DNA from: Clostridia bacterium
GTDB taxonomy: Bacteria > Bacillota > Clostridia > Oscillospirales > Acutalibacteraceae
DNA length: 64,000 bases
Direction: 5' to 3'
Assembly (NCBI GenBank): GCA_024404025.1
Contig: JAKSQP010000007.1
Coordinates: 44,542-108,541, forward strand
Shown: positions 8,805-16,320 of the stretch, piece by piece
Layout: each line of letters opens with the position of its first letter
How positions within the stretch are numbered: position 1 is the stretch's first letter
Translations under genes and position numbers: made by a program
Notes under the pieces: generated by a model
Seen by the model: the letters and a program-made list of their open reading frames with translations, nothing else
What the model was told of the DNA's origin: nothing
Databases searched by the model: none

Positions 8805-9326
8805 TTATCTGAACAGATATTTTTTCTGTTTTTCAAGTGCAGGCATTACCGCTCTGAAGATAACGCCCGTAACTGCACCCGTGAGCAGACCGAAGATGAT
8901 CAGGGCCGGCGCATAATAAACTATTTTGCCCGTGCCGGTTATCAACGCCGCCGCCGCAAGCTGACCTGCATTGTGGCAGATGGCGCAAATCATCGAAATG
9001 CCCATTAATCCGAGCTTTTCCTTTGCGGTTTTCAGAAGCAGCCACATCGCCGCCGCCGAAAGAATTCCTCCGGAAAGGCTCATCAGAGAGGCCGTAAAAC
9101 CCCTCGTTATGAATGCAAATGCACCTTTTATAACTGCTACGGTTAGCGCCCAGGGAAGCCCGAGGCTGCCTGCCGCAAACATTGTTATTATGTTTGAAAA
9201 TCCGGGTTTCGCACCCGGCGGAAGCATAGGCATCGGCGGAAGCTGCCCTTCAAGGAAGCTCAGCGCCAGCGCCTGCGCGCACAGTATCGCCGCAAGAGCG
9301 ATTTTGAATGCCGGATTCTTTTTCAT
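8805..9326 (-). CDS. Gx transporter family / heptaprenyl diphosphate synthase component I-like membrane protein
   Basis: A 173-residue protein with five or six hydrophobic segments and the motif LPPGAKPGFSNI, recognised in the 'Hpre_diP_synt_I'/Gx transporter family. Members resemble ECF-type substrate-binding membrane components and are very often next to rnf operons with NusG-II and ApbE proteins, as here. The frame stays open to 9350, but the ATG at 9326 comes one base after the stop of the upstream gene, suggesting coupled translation. What it carries is unknown; a role in flavin or quinone supply for Rnf is inference only. Confidence 0.8.
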   Translation of the reverse strand: MKKNPAFKIALAAILCAQALALSFLEGQLPPMPMLPPGAKPGFSNIITMFAAGSLGLPWALTVAVIKGAFAFITRGFTASLMSLSGGILSAAAMWLLLKTAKEKLGLMGISMICAICHNAGQLAAAALITGTGKIVYYAPALIIFGLLTGAVTGVIFRAVMPALEKQKKYLFR

Positions 9327-9327
9327 A

Positions 9328-9702
9328 TCAATAGGTAACGGCATCAACATCCGCTCCGAGAACGGTTATGACCGTTTTCGCAGGCAGACAGACCGCCGTA
9401 TCTCCCTTTCGGGTAAGTTTTCCGCTTGCAACGCAGAGCCTGTCGGGGCATTCGGCATCTTCAAAAAAAATTGCTCCGTTTTCTGCCTTTATAATGACCT
9501 TCGGCTCTGTATCGGGCGTTATTATCAGTTCTTCGCCGAGCGATGAAAGCTCAACCGTTTCAATAACCTCGCCGGCAACTCTTATCTCGGCAGCAAGCTT
9601 TTTTTCATCTCCCCGTGAATTGAAAAAGAAGATTGCCGCCGCAAGAAGCGCCGCAATGCCGATAACGGCAATATCACCTTTTCTGAATAGCTTTTTATCC
9701 AT
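9328..9702 (-). CDS. NusG domain II-containing membrane-anchored protein
   Basis: A 124-residue protein: an N-terminal membrane helix (residues 10-28) and one extracytoplasmic beta domain of the NusG domain II type. Typical features are the VRVAGE-like strand, FEDAECPDRLCVASGKL with a Cys pair, and CLPAKTVITVLG. The start ATG at 9702 has a GGAG site five bases upstream; a GTG at 9708 overlapping the apbE stop is an alternative. Such proteins are regular companions of Rnf and ApbE. No transcription role is implied, since the RNA-polymerase-binding NGN domain is absent. Confidence 0.82.
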   Translation of the reverse strand: MDKKLFRKGDIAVIGIAALLAAAIFFFNSRGDEKKLAAEIRVAGEVIETVELSSLGEELIITPDTEPKVIIKAENGAIFFEDAECPDRLCVASGKLTRKGDTAVCLPAKTVITVLGADVDAVTY

Positions 9703-9704
9703 AT

Positions 9705-10703
9705 TCACTCCGCAAAGGAATAACTGTTGTCTGTTAATTTAACGGAATCTTTTATCCCGTCTGATACGGTCACTTTTTTATCCGAATCAACAAAAATGAC
9801 CTCGCATCCGTATTTCTCTGCAAACTTCATTCCCTTTTCAGCGCCGAGCACGAAGCAGGCTGTTGAAAGAGCATCGCTTGCAAGTCCGTTATCCGAAACC
9901 ACCGTCACGCTCACCAATTCGTTCTGAACGGGATAACCCGTTTCGGGGTTGAGAATGTGATGATAGATTTTTCCGTTTTCTTCAAAATTCTGTTCATAGC
10001 TTCCCGAAGTTGAAACGAAGGCGGCAGGAGTTGAAACGGTCATAATGTAGCTGCCGGGGTTGCCCTCGGGGTTTCGGATTCCGACGGTGAAATCCTTTTC
10101 GCCGTAAAGAAGAATGCTTCCGCCCACGCTGACAACGGCATTTTTGATTTTCATCGAGTTCAAAAGCGATTTTATTTCGTCAAGGGCGATTCCTTTTCCG
10201 GCTGCGCCGAAATCAATAACCGCTCCGTTTGCCGCAATTTCATCGCCGTTTATTGAAATTTTTCCGGCTCCGGATTTTTTAAGAGCCGCTTTTATCTCGG
10301 CATCGGCGGGCAGATGAGGTTCATTGCCGAAGCCCCACAGATCGCTGACCGAACCGAGCGCAAAATCGAATGCACCTTCTGATGCTTCATAAATTCCGAG
10401 CATATCGGAAATATATCTCCTCATCCCTTCGCTCATTTTTCCGCCGCCGGAATTGATGGCGGAAATTTCCGATTCTTCGCTCTGGCGGGAAAGCACTCCG
10501 GAATCAAGATTATTCACAAGCTTCTGAATTTCTTCGCACGCCGCCGGCGAATCCTTTCCCTCGGCAGACACGGTTATATATGTGTTCATCGAAAAAAAAT
10601 CAACGCTTGTTTTCTTCGGCAAAATCGCAGAATAAACGGCGATCGCAAGGCACAAAAGAGATGCGGCGGAAACGGCAATTATAATTGATTTTTTCTTTTT
10701 CAC
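9705..10703 (-). CDS. apbE: FAD:protein FMN transferase (ApbE)
   Basis: A 332-residue membrane-anchored enzyme that transfers FMN from FAD to a Thr of target proteins outside the cell membrane; RnfG and RnfD in this operon are the obvious targets. It has an N-terminal signal anchor (residues 7-25), then MNTYITVSAEG, DLWGFG, VIDFGAAGKGIALD, VVSVGGSIL, STSGSYEQNF with HHILNPETGYP, and LASDALSTACFVLG: all ApbE signature blocks, including the Mg/FAD-binding Asp-Ala-Leu-Ser-Thr. The start is GTG. A possible promoter (TTGTAA, 16 bases, TATAAT at 10717-10744) would leave a very short leader, so the exact start is uncertain. It heads the rnf operon. Confidence 0.93.
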   Translation of the reverse strand: MKKKKSIIIAVSAASLLCLAIAVYSAILPKKTSVDFFSMNTYITVSAEGKDSPAACEEIQKLVNNLDSGVLSRQSEESEISAINSGGGKMSEGMRRYISDMLGIYEASEGAFDFALGSVSDLWGFGNEPHLPADAEIKAALKKSGAGKISINGDEIAANGAVIDFGAAGKGIALDEIKSLLNSMKIKNAVVSVGGSILLYGEKDFTVGIRNPEGNPGSYIMTVSTPAAFVSTSGSYEQNFEENGKIYHHILNPETGYPVQNELVSVTVVSDNGLASDALSTACFVLGAEKGMKFAEKYGCEVIFVDSDKKVTVSDGIKDSVKLTDNSYSFAE

Positions 10704-10823
10704 CGATTCACCGCCTATTATAATAATACATTATGATTTTACAACTTTTTATATAAAAATTCAATGTTTTTTTTATATTTATTATAAATATTTATTGCTT
10801 TTTCTTATATTTGCCAAAAAGAA

Positions 10824-10861
10824 TTTACCGCCGTCGCCGGAAAATCCGGGACAGCGGTAAA
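10824..10861 (-). terminator. Terminator of the 42-residue Cys-rich gene
   Basis: The outer stem TTTACCGC/GCGGTAAA (10824-10831 with 10854-10861) encloses a smaller CCGG/CCGG hairpin. It is followed on the minus strand by TTCTTTTT. Confidence 0.65.
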
Positions 10862-10914
10862 GGGATCTCATATCGCAGAACGCTGCGAAGCCGTTTAATT
10901 TGTCAGAGCTTAAT

Positions 10915-11043
10915 TCAGCATCCGCAGCCGCAGCCGCCGTTGTTGAGAGGAGTTGCTCCGCAGCCGCAGCCGTCGTTGCCGTTGTTGCAGAAGAGGAGAA
11001 TAAGGATGATGAAAAGGATCCAGTTGTTATTGCATCCGCACAT
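10915..11043 (-). CDS. 42-residue Cys/Gly-rich membrane peptide
   Basis: A very short gene whose reality is supported by a GGAGGT site eight bases before the ATG and by its own terminator. The layout is MCGCNNN, a ten-residue hydrophobic segment (ILFIILILLF), a Cys and an Asn-rich turn, and then two GCGC blocks ending in CGCGC. There are eight Cys in 42 residues. Similar tiny 'high-cysteine' peptides annotated as chorion-class HCB proteins occur in Clostridia. Function is unknown; a membrane-tethered metal or thiol role is only a guess. An overlapping longer frame from 11112 lacks a ribosome binding site and is rejected. Confidence 0.7.
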   Translation of the reverse strand: MCGCNNNWILFIILILLFCNNGNDGCGCGATPLNNGGCGCGC

Positions 11044-11120
11044 AAAAATGACCTCCGAATTTGATGTAAAGTGGCTTTCAACCGCTTTCAATGTCATTCT
11101 ATGCCCGTGCAAAAAGTGTG

Positions 11121-11411
11121 TTACTGATTTTTTTCGGCATCTCTGAACGATTCAAACTCGCTCATATTTTCAAAGGCCGGGTCTATACACATTCCCTCCC
11201 AGAGAGTATCAATATCCTTTAAATTATGCGGAAACCAATAGACAACGATTTCCTGAAACTTAAAATCATTATAAAAGAACCTGTTCCACTTGACTATTTT
11301 ATATGTCAGCGCCTGATATGCTTTTGTTCCGCCGTCTTCGTATGTGCCGCACGGAATCGGAACAAAGAGAATCAGCAATATAATTACGGCAATGATAATT
11401 TTCTTTTTCAT
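11121..11411 (-). CDS. Small membrane-anchored protein, paralogue of the N-terminus of the 12354-13631 gene
   Basis: A 96-residue protein of unknown function: a signal anchor (residues 4-18), then FVPIPCGTYEDGGTKAYQALTYKIVKWNR. This nearly repeats the FVPVPKGSYDDGGTKVYEALTYKLVKWNR stretch of the upstream 425-residue protein. It ends shortly after a WEGM(C) block that corresponds to DELWLE in the larger protein. It is therefore a free-standing copy of that N-terminal module, and the last gene of the ECF sigma operon, one base after the DUF4349 gene. Confidence 0.7.
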   Translation of the reverse strand: MKKKIIIAVIILLILFVPIPCGTYEDGGTKAYQALTYKIVKWNRFFYNDFKFQEIVVYWFPHNLKDIDTLWEGMCIDPAFENMSEFESFRDAEKNQ

Positions 11412-11412
11412 A

Positions 11413-12351
11413 TTATTCTTTTCCCGAAACGGCAGCCTTTTTTGCTTTGCGCTTTTTGATTTTCTTTCTGATTATTATAACCGCAATCACGATAACAACC
11501 GCAAGAGGAAGAAGAACGGGAATTCCGCCGATAAACCAAACAACGAAAGAGCGGAAGAACTCAACAAGAGAATCCCAGGATTCGAGGAATCTGTTTTTGA
11601 TTTCAACGCCGAGAGAGGTTTCCTCCTGCGTAACTCTCTGAACTTCGCTGATGTCGATGCTGACCGTGCTGTAACTTACTCTGTTTTCAAGCACACGAAG
11701 CCTTGCCGAATAGCTTTCGATTTCATAATTGACCTGCGTCAGCCTTTCACGAACGGAAATTATATCGGCAACATTATTCGCTTTTTTGAGAATTTCAAGC
11801 AGGCTGTCTCTTTCTGCCGTGCAGGCCTTGATCCTGCTTTCAACATCAACATATTCCATTGTGACATTTTCAACATTTTCGGATTTTGAGGTGACCTTGC
11901 CCTTTTCTTCGGTGCCTTCAAGAAAAGCATCAAGCTTATCTGCGGGAATTCTGAAGGTTATTGATGCAAAACGGTTTTCGTTATAGTTATAATATCCGTT
12001 TGAGCTGGTTTCCGAGGTTTCGATATAGCCGCCGTTTGCCGCCGCAGACGCTTTGAGAGAAGCGATGCAGGCGGTGAATTCTTTTGTTTCAATGCGCATT
12101 GTGACGGTTTTAACGAGCTTTTCGCTCATCGCTTCGGCATCCGCCGTTTGGGCAGATGCATCGGCTGTAATTGAATATTTGCTGACCTTTCCTCCCTCTG
12201 CCGTTTCAACTGCAGCAGGTTCGGCGGGTTTGCCGTTTGCTTCGCCGACTGCATAATCAAACATTGCTTTATCTTTGCTCTTTGCTCCGCAGGAAGCAAA
12301 AATTCCGAGAAGCAGAAATGTGCAGACGATAACTGCGAGAATTTTTTTCAT
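11413..12351 (-). CDS. DUF4349 lipoprotein
   Basis: A 312-residue predicted lipoprotein (lipobox FASC, Cys21) with a DUF4349 domain. After a Ser/Ala/Glu-rich linker come KTVTMRIETKEF, ANGGYIETSE, ASITFRIPADKLDAFL, then a coiled coil (residues about 165-225, VESRIKACTAERDSLLEIL...). A membrane helix follows near the C-terminus (VLLPLAVVIVIAVIII), then a basic tail. Members of this family sit in ECF sigma operons as presumed envelope-stress or sensing proteins. Here it lies fourth in such an operon, with an AGGA site before the ATG. Confidence 0.85.
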   Translation of the reverse strand: MKKILAVIVCTFLLLGIFASCGAKSKDKAMFDYAVGEANGKPAEPAAVETAEGGKVSKYSITADASAQTADAEAMSEKLVKTVTMRIETKEFTACIASLKASAAANGGYIETSETSSNGYYNYNENRFASITFRIPADKLDAFLEGTEEKGKVTSKSENVENVTMEYVDVESRIKACTAERDSLLEILKKANNVADIISVRERLTQVNYEIESYSARLRVLENRVSYSTVSIDISEVQRVTQEETSLGVEIKNRFLESWDSLVEFFRSFVVWFIGGIPVLLPLAVVIVIAVIIIRKKIKKRKAKKAAVSGKE

Positions 12352-12353
12352 AT

Positions 12354-13631
12354 TCAGTCCTCCGTTATATTAATATTTATTTTGCCCGAAAGAATCGGGT
12401 CGGTTTTTTCAACTTCAAAAATGATATGCCAAAACGCCATATCGCAGGTGCATACCTCCGGGGTGACCTTTTCGATATTGAGCGAGTCGCCGTTTATTGA
12501 AGCGTTTTTATATGAAATCGAGCCGCTTCCCTCGCTTGTTACGGCAAAAACCAATGCGTTATTTTCAAAATAAGCATCATCATATTTCTTTATTGCTTCG
12601 TCAAACGAAATGCCGTTTATTTTTCCCGAAAAGTCCCATACGGTTTTATTATCATTATAATATCTATCAAGCTCCGTCTTGCTCTTTATCACAGCGGCAT
12701 AAGGGAATGCCGTTTTGGTCTGATCGCTGCGGCCTGACCTGATATATTGAACTTTGCCGACGGAATTATTTGAATATACGGTTTTCGAGGGCTCGGTTGG
12801 ATTCTCGCTTGATTTAATTGTTGAGCCCTGCCTGCCGTTTTCTTCGGCAAAATATCCCGAAAGGATCTCATCGAATTTTTCTCTTTTTTCTTTCGGAACG
12901 CTGTTTATACTTGTATAACCGATTTCACCTGTTCCGGCATCATAATAAATGATTTCACCTGTGCCGAACGGATTTTCACGGCAATAAATTGTATAAACCT
13001 TATTTCCTCCGAATTCCGCCACCTGATTTTCTGTCATCTGAAATTCATCAATAACCACTCTGATATATTCCGAGTCCTCTTCGCTCATATAAACCTTCGT
13101 GCCGTTATGCTCAATCTTGATCCGTTCGCTGAAATTTTCTGCTTTTCCGAGGTTTTTAACAGAAAAAACATTATCAATCATTGCGGGATAAACTTCGGCT
13201 ATCATGCCGTCATATTCGATTTCGATTCTGTCGCCCGATTCGATTTCAATGCCGTCTGCCGCCGATTTCGGAATATAAATTTTATCCGCCGAATTTCTCT
13301 CGTTCGTACCCTCGGCAGGCTCAACAAGAATGTACGATTTATCAACTTCGGCTACTGTTGCAGTAAAAACGGAAGCTTCTTTGCCGGCATCCGGATTGAT
13401 TTCGAGCCATAATTCATCAATGCTCTTGTTTTTATCCTCTCCGAAATAAATCCGGCTTGAGTTATAGCAGAGGTCGCCTTCATAGAGTCTGTTCCATTTT
13501 ACAAGCTTGTAGGTCAGGGCTTCATAAACCTTTGTGCCGCCGTCATCATAGCTTCCTTTGGGAACCGGCACAAAAAGAACTGCCGCAACAACAAGAGCAA
13601 TTGCAGATATAATTATTATTTTCTTTTTCAT
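12354..13631 (-). CDS. Membrane-anchored protein with DUF3221-like OB domain, ECF operon
   Basis: A 425-residue protein that I can only partly classify. Residues 1-25 are a signal anchor. Residues 25-85 are the module shared with the 96-residue gene downstream. Residues about 90-165 (TVAEVDKSYILVEPAEG, GDRIEIEYDGMIAEVYPA) resemble the DUF3221/YobA-type OB-fold. The remaining half has a C-terminal beta domain (VFAVTSEGSGSISYKN, HIIFEVEKTD). Probably extracytoplasmic. The ATG at 13631 is preferred over 13637 because GAGG lies nine bases before it. It follows the anti-sigma gene by 11 bases. Confidence 0.65.
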   Translation of the reverse strand: MKKKIIIISAIALVVAAVLFVPVPKGSYDDGGTKVYEALTYKLVKWNRLYEGDLCYNSSRIYFGEDKNKSIDELWLEINPDAGKEASVFTATVAEVDKSYILVEPAEGTNERNSADKIYIPKSAADGIEIESGDRIEIEYDGMIAEVYPAMIDNVFSVKNLGKAENFSERIKIEHNGTKVYMSEEDSEYIRVVIDEFQMTENQVAEFGGNKVYTIYCRENPFGTGEIIYYDAGTGEIGYTSINSVPKEKREKFDEILSGYFAEENGRQGSTIKSSENPTEPSKTVYSNNSVGKVQYIRSGRSDQTKTAFPYAAVIKSKTELDRYYNDNKTVWDFSGKINGISFDEAIKKYDDAYFENNALVFAVTSEGSGSISYKNASINGDSLNIEKVTPEVCTCDMAFWHIIFEVEKTDPILSGKININITED

Positions 13632-13642
13632 ATTCATTTACC

Positions 13643-14605
13643 TCACGGGATATAAACCGCCAAATCGGTGAAGAAGAATTCGTACGGATTCTCCAATCCT
13701 TCCATATAATGCGAAACATCATTGCCCACCGAGCTGAAATATGATCCGTCCGGCGCAATGATTATTTCGGCATTCGCCGCCCAGACAAAAATCAGCTTTT
13801 CGCCTTTATGGGCAATCAGTTTTTTGTTGAATGAATCAAACCACGGTGCGCCGAACGCAATTGAATCCGTCACCTTTCCGTTTTCCTTAATGAGAGTAAT
13901 AATTGCAATCAGTTTGTTTCCGTTATATACGAGATAATCCCTGAAATTTTCTTTAAGCTCAAGAGGCTTGCCCTCTGCCCCGTTATAATTGAGATGATAA
14001 TACCCTTTTTCGGAAAAGCGGATATTATCTGCGGCTACTCCGCTTGAAGAAAGTGAACTGCCGATAGTTTCTTTATTCTTTTCGAGATATAAACCGGCTT
14101 CTTCATCAGTCAGCCTTTCGCCCGTCACATCAAGCTTTTCGCTTGCGGAATAAGCAGGTCTCAACGGAACAAAGAATCCGCCGTAATGGGCTTCGCCGGC
14201 ACTTTTATTATCTTCGGTTTTGGCTTTTGATTCGGCCGATATGCTTTTCTCGCTCGAATTTTCAGCCTGCGCAACCTCGTTGGTCGAAAATTCCGCCGCT
14301 CCCTCTCCCGTTTCCTGTGCCGCTTCTTCTGCGGGAACGCTCATAACTTCGTCTTCGCTGTAAGAAAATTCATTGCTTTCCGCCTTATCATGACTGACCA
14401 TTCCCATTTTGGGCATAAAATACGGCGCAGCCACAGCCGCTGTTATCACAATGGCAAAAACTGCGGCAGCGGCGGCAATCGCTCTGCCGTATTTTCTTTT
14501 CGGCTTTTTGTAATTTTTGCAGGCGGAGAGAATTTCGGCTTTTTCATCGTCTGAAAGCTTTATTCTCTTTGCCGCAGATTTTATTTTTTCAGATTCAAAA
14601 TTCAT
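13643..14605 (-). CDS. Putative anti-sigma factor (membrane protein)
   Basis: A 320-residue single-pass membrane protein translationally coupled (ATGA overlap) to the ECF sigma gene upstream, the usual position of an anti-sigma factor. Residues 1-38 are a short charged cytoplasmic segment (LSDDEKAEILSACKNYKKPKRK) without the HxxxCxxC zinc motif. A membrane helix follows at about 42-62. Then comes an acidic Ser/Glu-rich extracytoplasmic stretch (75-140) and a globular C-terminal domain (LTDEEAGLYLEKNKETIG, VAADNIRFSEKGYYHLNY). The role as anti-sigma is inferred from context and topology. Confidence 0.72.
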   Translation of the reverse strand: MNFESEKIKSAAKRIKLSDDEKAEILSACKNYKKPKRKYGRAIAAAAAVFAIVITAAVAAPYFMPKMGMVSHDKAESNEFSYSEDEVMSVPAEEAAQETGEGAAEFSTNEVAQAENSSEKSISAESKAKTEDNKSAGEAHYGGFFVPLRPAYSASEKLDVTGERLTDEEAGLYLEKNKETIGSSLSSSGVAADNIRFSEKGYYHLNYNGAEGKPLELKENFRDYLVYNGNKLIAIITLIKENGKVTDSIAFGAPWFDSFNKKLIAHKGEKLIFVWAANAEIIIAPDGSYFSSVGNDVSHYMEGLENPYEFFFTDLAVYIP

Positions 14606-15090
14606 CTTCCCAGCTCCTTTTCATAAAGCTCTCTCAATGCTTCTCTGCCTCGCTGAAGACGCTTCTTGACCGCCGCTTCGGTTATTCCGAGCAGCCTTGA
14701 AATTTCGTTGATTTTATATTCTTCAACATAATGAAGATGCATCACAGCTCTGTATTTTTCATCGAGCATCATAAGCAGAGAGAGAATCTGCGCATCATTC
14801 TCATCTGCGGCTATGTCGCTCACTTCTTCGAGGCTGAACAAGCTTCTCCTTTTTGAAAGCCGGAGCATATCCTTGCATATATTGGCGGCAACCCTTATGA
14901 GCCACGCCTTTTCATATTCTTCGCTTGTGAATTCCGGAGCCTTCTGAATATATTTCAGGAAGCATTCCTGAACTGCATCCTTTGCGTCTTCACGGTTTCG
15001 CAGCATAACGGAGCAAAGGGACATCAGGCTGTCGCCGTGCTTTTCTATTGCCGCTTCAACATCCCCGTGAAGCTTTATTATTTCAGCCAT
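14602..15090 (-). CDS. ECF-type RNA polymerase sigma factor
   Basis: A 162-residue alternative sigma factor with only regions 2 and 4. Region 2 shows LCSVMLRNREDAKDAVQECFLKYIQ and WLIRVAANICKDMLR (-10 recognition). Region 4 shows LDEKYRAVMHLHYVEEYKINEISRLLGITEAAVKKRLQRGREALRE, a helix-turn-helix for the -35. An excellent AGGAGG site precedes the ATG. It is the first gene of a five-gene operon (sigma, anti-sigma, two envelope proteins, one short paralogue). A promoter of ECF type just upstream suggests it drives its own expression. Confidence 0.92.
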   Translation of the reverse strand: MAEIIKLHGDVEAAIEKHGDSLMSLCSVMLRNREDAKDAVQECFLKYIQKAPEFTSEEYEKAWLIRVAANICKDMLRLSKRRSLFSLEEVSDIAADENDAQILSLLMMLDEKYRAVMHLHYVEEYKINEISRLLGITEAAVKKRLQRGREALRELYEKELGR

Positions 15091-15122
15091 AAGGCTCCTC
15101 CTTTCCGTGTGTTTTCACTTTA

Positions 15123-15150
15123 TATACGAATTGAAGATACGAAAGGTGAC
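15123..15150 (-). promoter_or_regulatory. Candidate autoregulated ECF promoter
   Basis: On the minus strand GTCACC (15145-15150) is followed after exactly 16 bases by CGTATA (15123-15128). This is the spacing and form (-35 ending in ACC/AAC, -10 starting CGT) of extracytoplasmic-function sigma promoters. It lies about 32 bases before the sigma gene start. Confidence 0.5.
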
Positions 15151-15169
15151 AAAATTTTAAAAGAAAAAA

Positions 15170-15197
15170 ATCCACCCCGCCCGATGGCAGAGTGGAT
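15170..15197 (-). terminator. Terminator of the M24-efp-CD1247 unit
   Basis: On the minus strand a 12-bp stem with two G-T pairs (GGCAGAGTGGAT at 15186-15197 against ATCCACCCCGCC at 15170-15181) has a four-base loop and is followed by seven T. Confidence 0.9.
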
Positions 15198-15211
15198 AAA
15201 AATCCGACAAA

Positions 15212-15640
15212 TCAGTCTTCGTCGCCGCAATCATCGCAGCAGCCGCAATCGCATTCACATTCAAATTCAAGAAGCTCGCCGCAGTTGGGGCATTCAATGC
15301 TTCCCTCGTCAAGAATATCGCAATCAATTGTGATAACTTCACCGCAGCCGGGGCATTCAACATCGTAGTATTCCTCGTCATCGCAGCAGTCATCGCAGCA
15401 ACAATCGTCATCATAATCATCATCATAAACGAAGCCCTCAAGCTCGTCAAGATCTTCATCAACGGCATCAAGCTGCTCGCTGAACATATCAAGACCGTCT
15501 TCAAGGTCGCTTACCGAAAGAGCAAGGTCATCAAGAATATCAATCATGGCATTGATAATCTTTGTTTCGGGCTTGCTCTCATCGAGGGCAAGACCTTCTG
15601 CAAGGCCCTTAAGATATGCCACTTTCTCAGTAACTGTCAT
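15212..15640 (-). CDS. CD1247-type protein, acidic and Cys-rich
   Basis: A 142-residue cytoplasmic protein of the 'CD1247 N-terminal domain' family of Clostridia. Residues 1-75 are helical (KVAYLKGLAEGL, ALSVSDLEDGLDMFSEQLDAVDEDLDELE). Then comes a run of Asp and Cys (VYDDDYDDDCCCDDCCDD), two CxxC knuckles (CPGC, CPNC) of zinc-ribbon type, and another Cys/Asp tail (ECDCGCCDDCGDED). About 16 Cys lie in the C-terminal half, so metal binding is likely. It is 24 bases behind efp, its common neighbour. Function is not known. Confidence 0.8.
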   Translation of the reverse strand: MTVTEKVAYLKGLAEGLALDESKPETKIINAMIDILDDLALSVSDLEDGLDMFSEQLDAVDEDLDELEGFVYDDDYDDDCCCDDCCDDEEYYDVECPGCGEVITIDCDILDEGSIECPNCGELLEFECECDCGCCDDCGDED

Positions 15641-15664
15641 TTTTTTGTCCTCCGTAAATGTTAT

Positions 15665-16222
15665 TTATGCACGGCTGAGATATTCGCCTGTGCGGGTATC
15701 AACTGTGATCATTTCGCCCTCATCAATAAAGAGAGGAACTTTAACTTCAGCGCCGGTTTCAAGAGTTGCGGGCTTGGTTGCGTTTGTTGCGGTGTTGCCT
15801 GCAAAGCCGGGATCGGTCTTTGTTACCTGAAGAGTAACGGTTGTGGGAGGCTCAACGCCGAAAACGTTGCCTTTATAGGAAAGAACACGGCAAACTTCGT
15901 TTTCTTTAACGAACTTGAAGTTTTCGGGAAGAGTTGCTGCGGCAATGGGAAGCATATCGTATGTTTCCTGATCCATAAAATAATAGAGATCGCCGTCATT
16001 ATAGGAATATTCCATTTCCTTGCGCTCAATATAAGCGGTGGGGAACTTATCGGTGGGGTTGAAAGTACGCTCAACAACTGCACCGCCGATAACGTTTCTT
16101 ATTTTGGTTCTTACGAAAGCAGCGCCTTTACCGGGTTTAACATGCTGGAACTCGATAATCTGATATACCTGACCTTCCATTTCGAAGGTTACGCCGTTTC
16201 TGAAATCGCCTGCTGATACCAT
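15665..16222 (-). CDS. efp: Translation elongation factor P
   Basis: A 185-residue, full-length EF-P, which binds the ribosome between the P and E sites and relieves stalling at polyproline stretches. Domain I carries [14 protein letters not shown], with Lys32 at the loop tip that is modified in many bacteria. Domain III ends with [24 protein letters not shown]. No modification enzyme gene is nearby. It follows the M24 peptidase gene, a common Firmicutes arrangement. Confidence 0.97.
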   Translation of the reverse strand: MVSAGDFRNGVTFEMEGQVYQIIEFQHVKPGKGAAFVRTKIRNVIGGAVVERTFNPTDKFPTAYIERKEMEYSYNDGDLYYFMDQETYDMLPIAAATLPENFKFVKENEVCRVLSYKGNVFGVEPPTTVTLQVTKTDPGFAGNTATNATKPATLETGAEVKVPLFIDEGEMITVDTRTGEYLSRA

Positions 16223-16320
16223 AAAAAATTTCTCCTTATTATAATTAATATGTTTATCGTTATTATTTTATACTATTCAAATTGATTTTTCAAGTATTTT
16301 TTTGAATTCTCTGAAACTTA

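Noticed and set aside
10782..11081. 99-codon Ala/Thr/Ser-rich frame on the minus strand
   Set aside because: Frame-shifted reading of the Cys/Gly codons of the 42-residue gene; no ribosome binding site.
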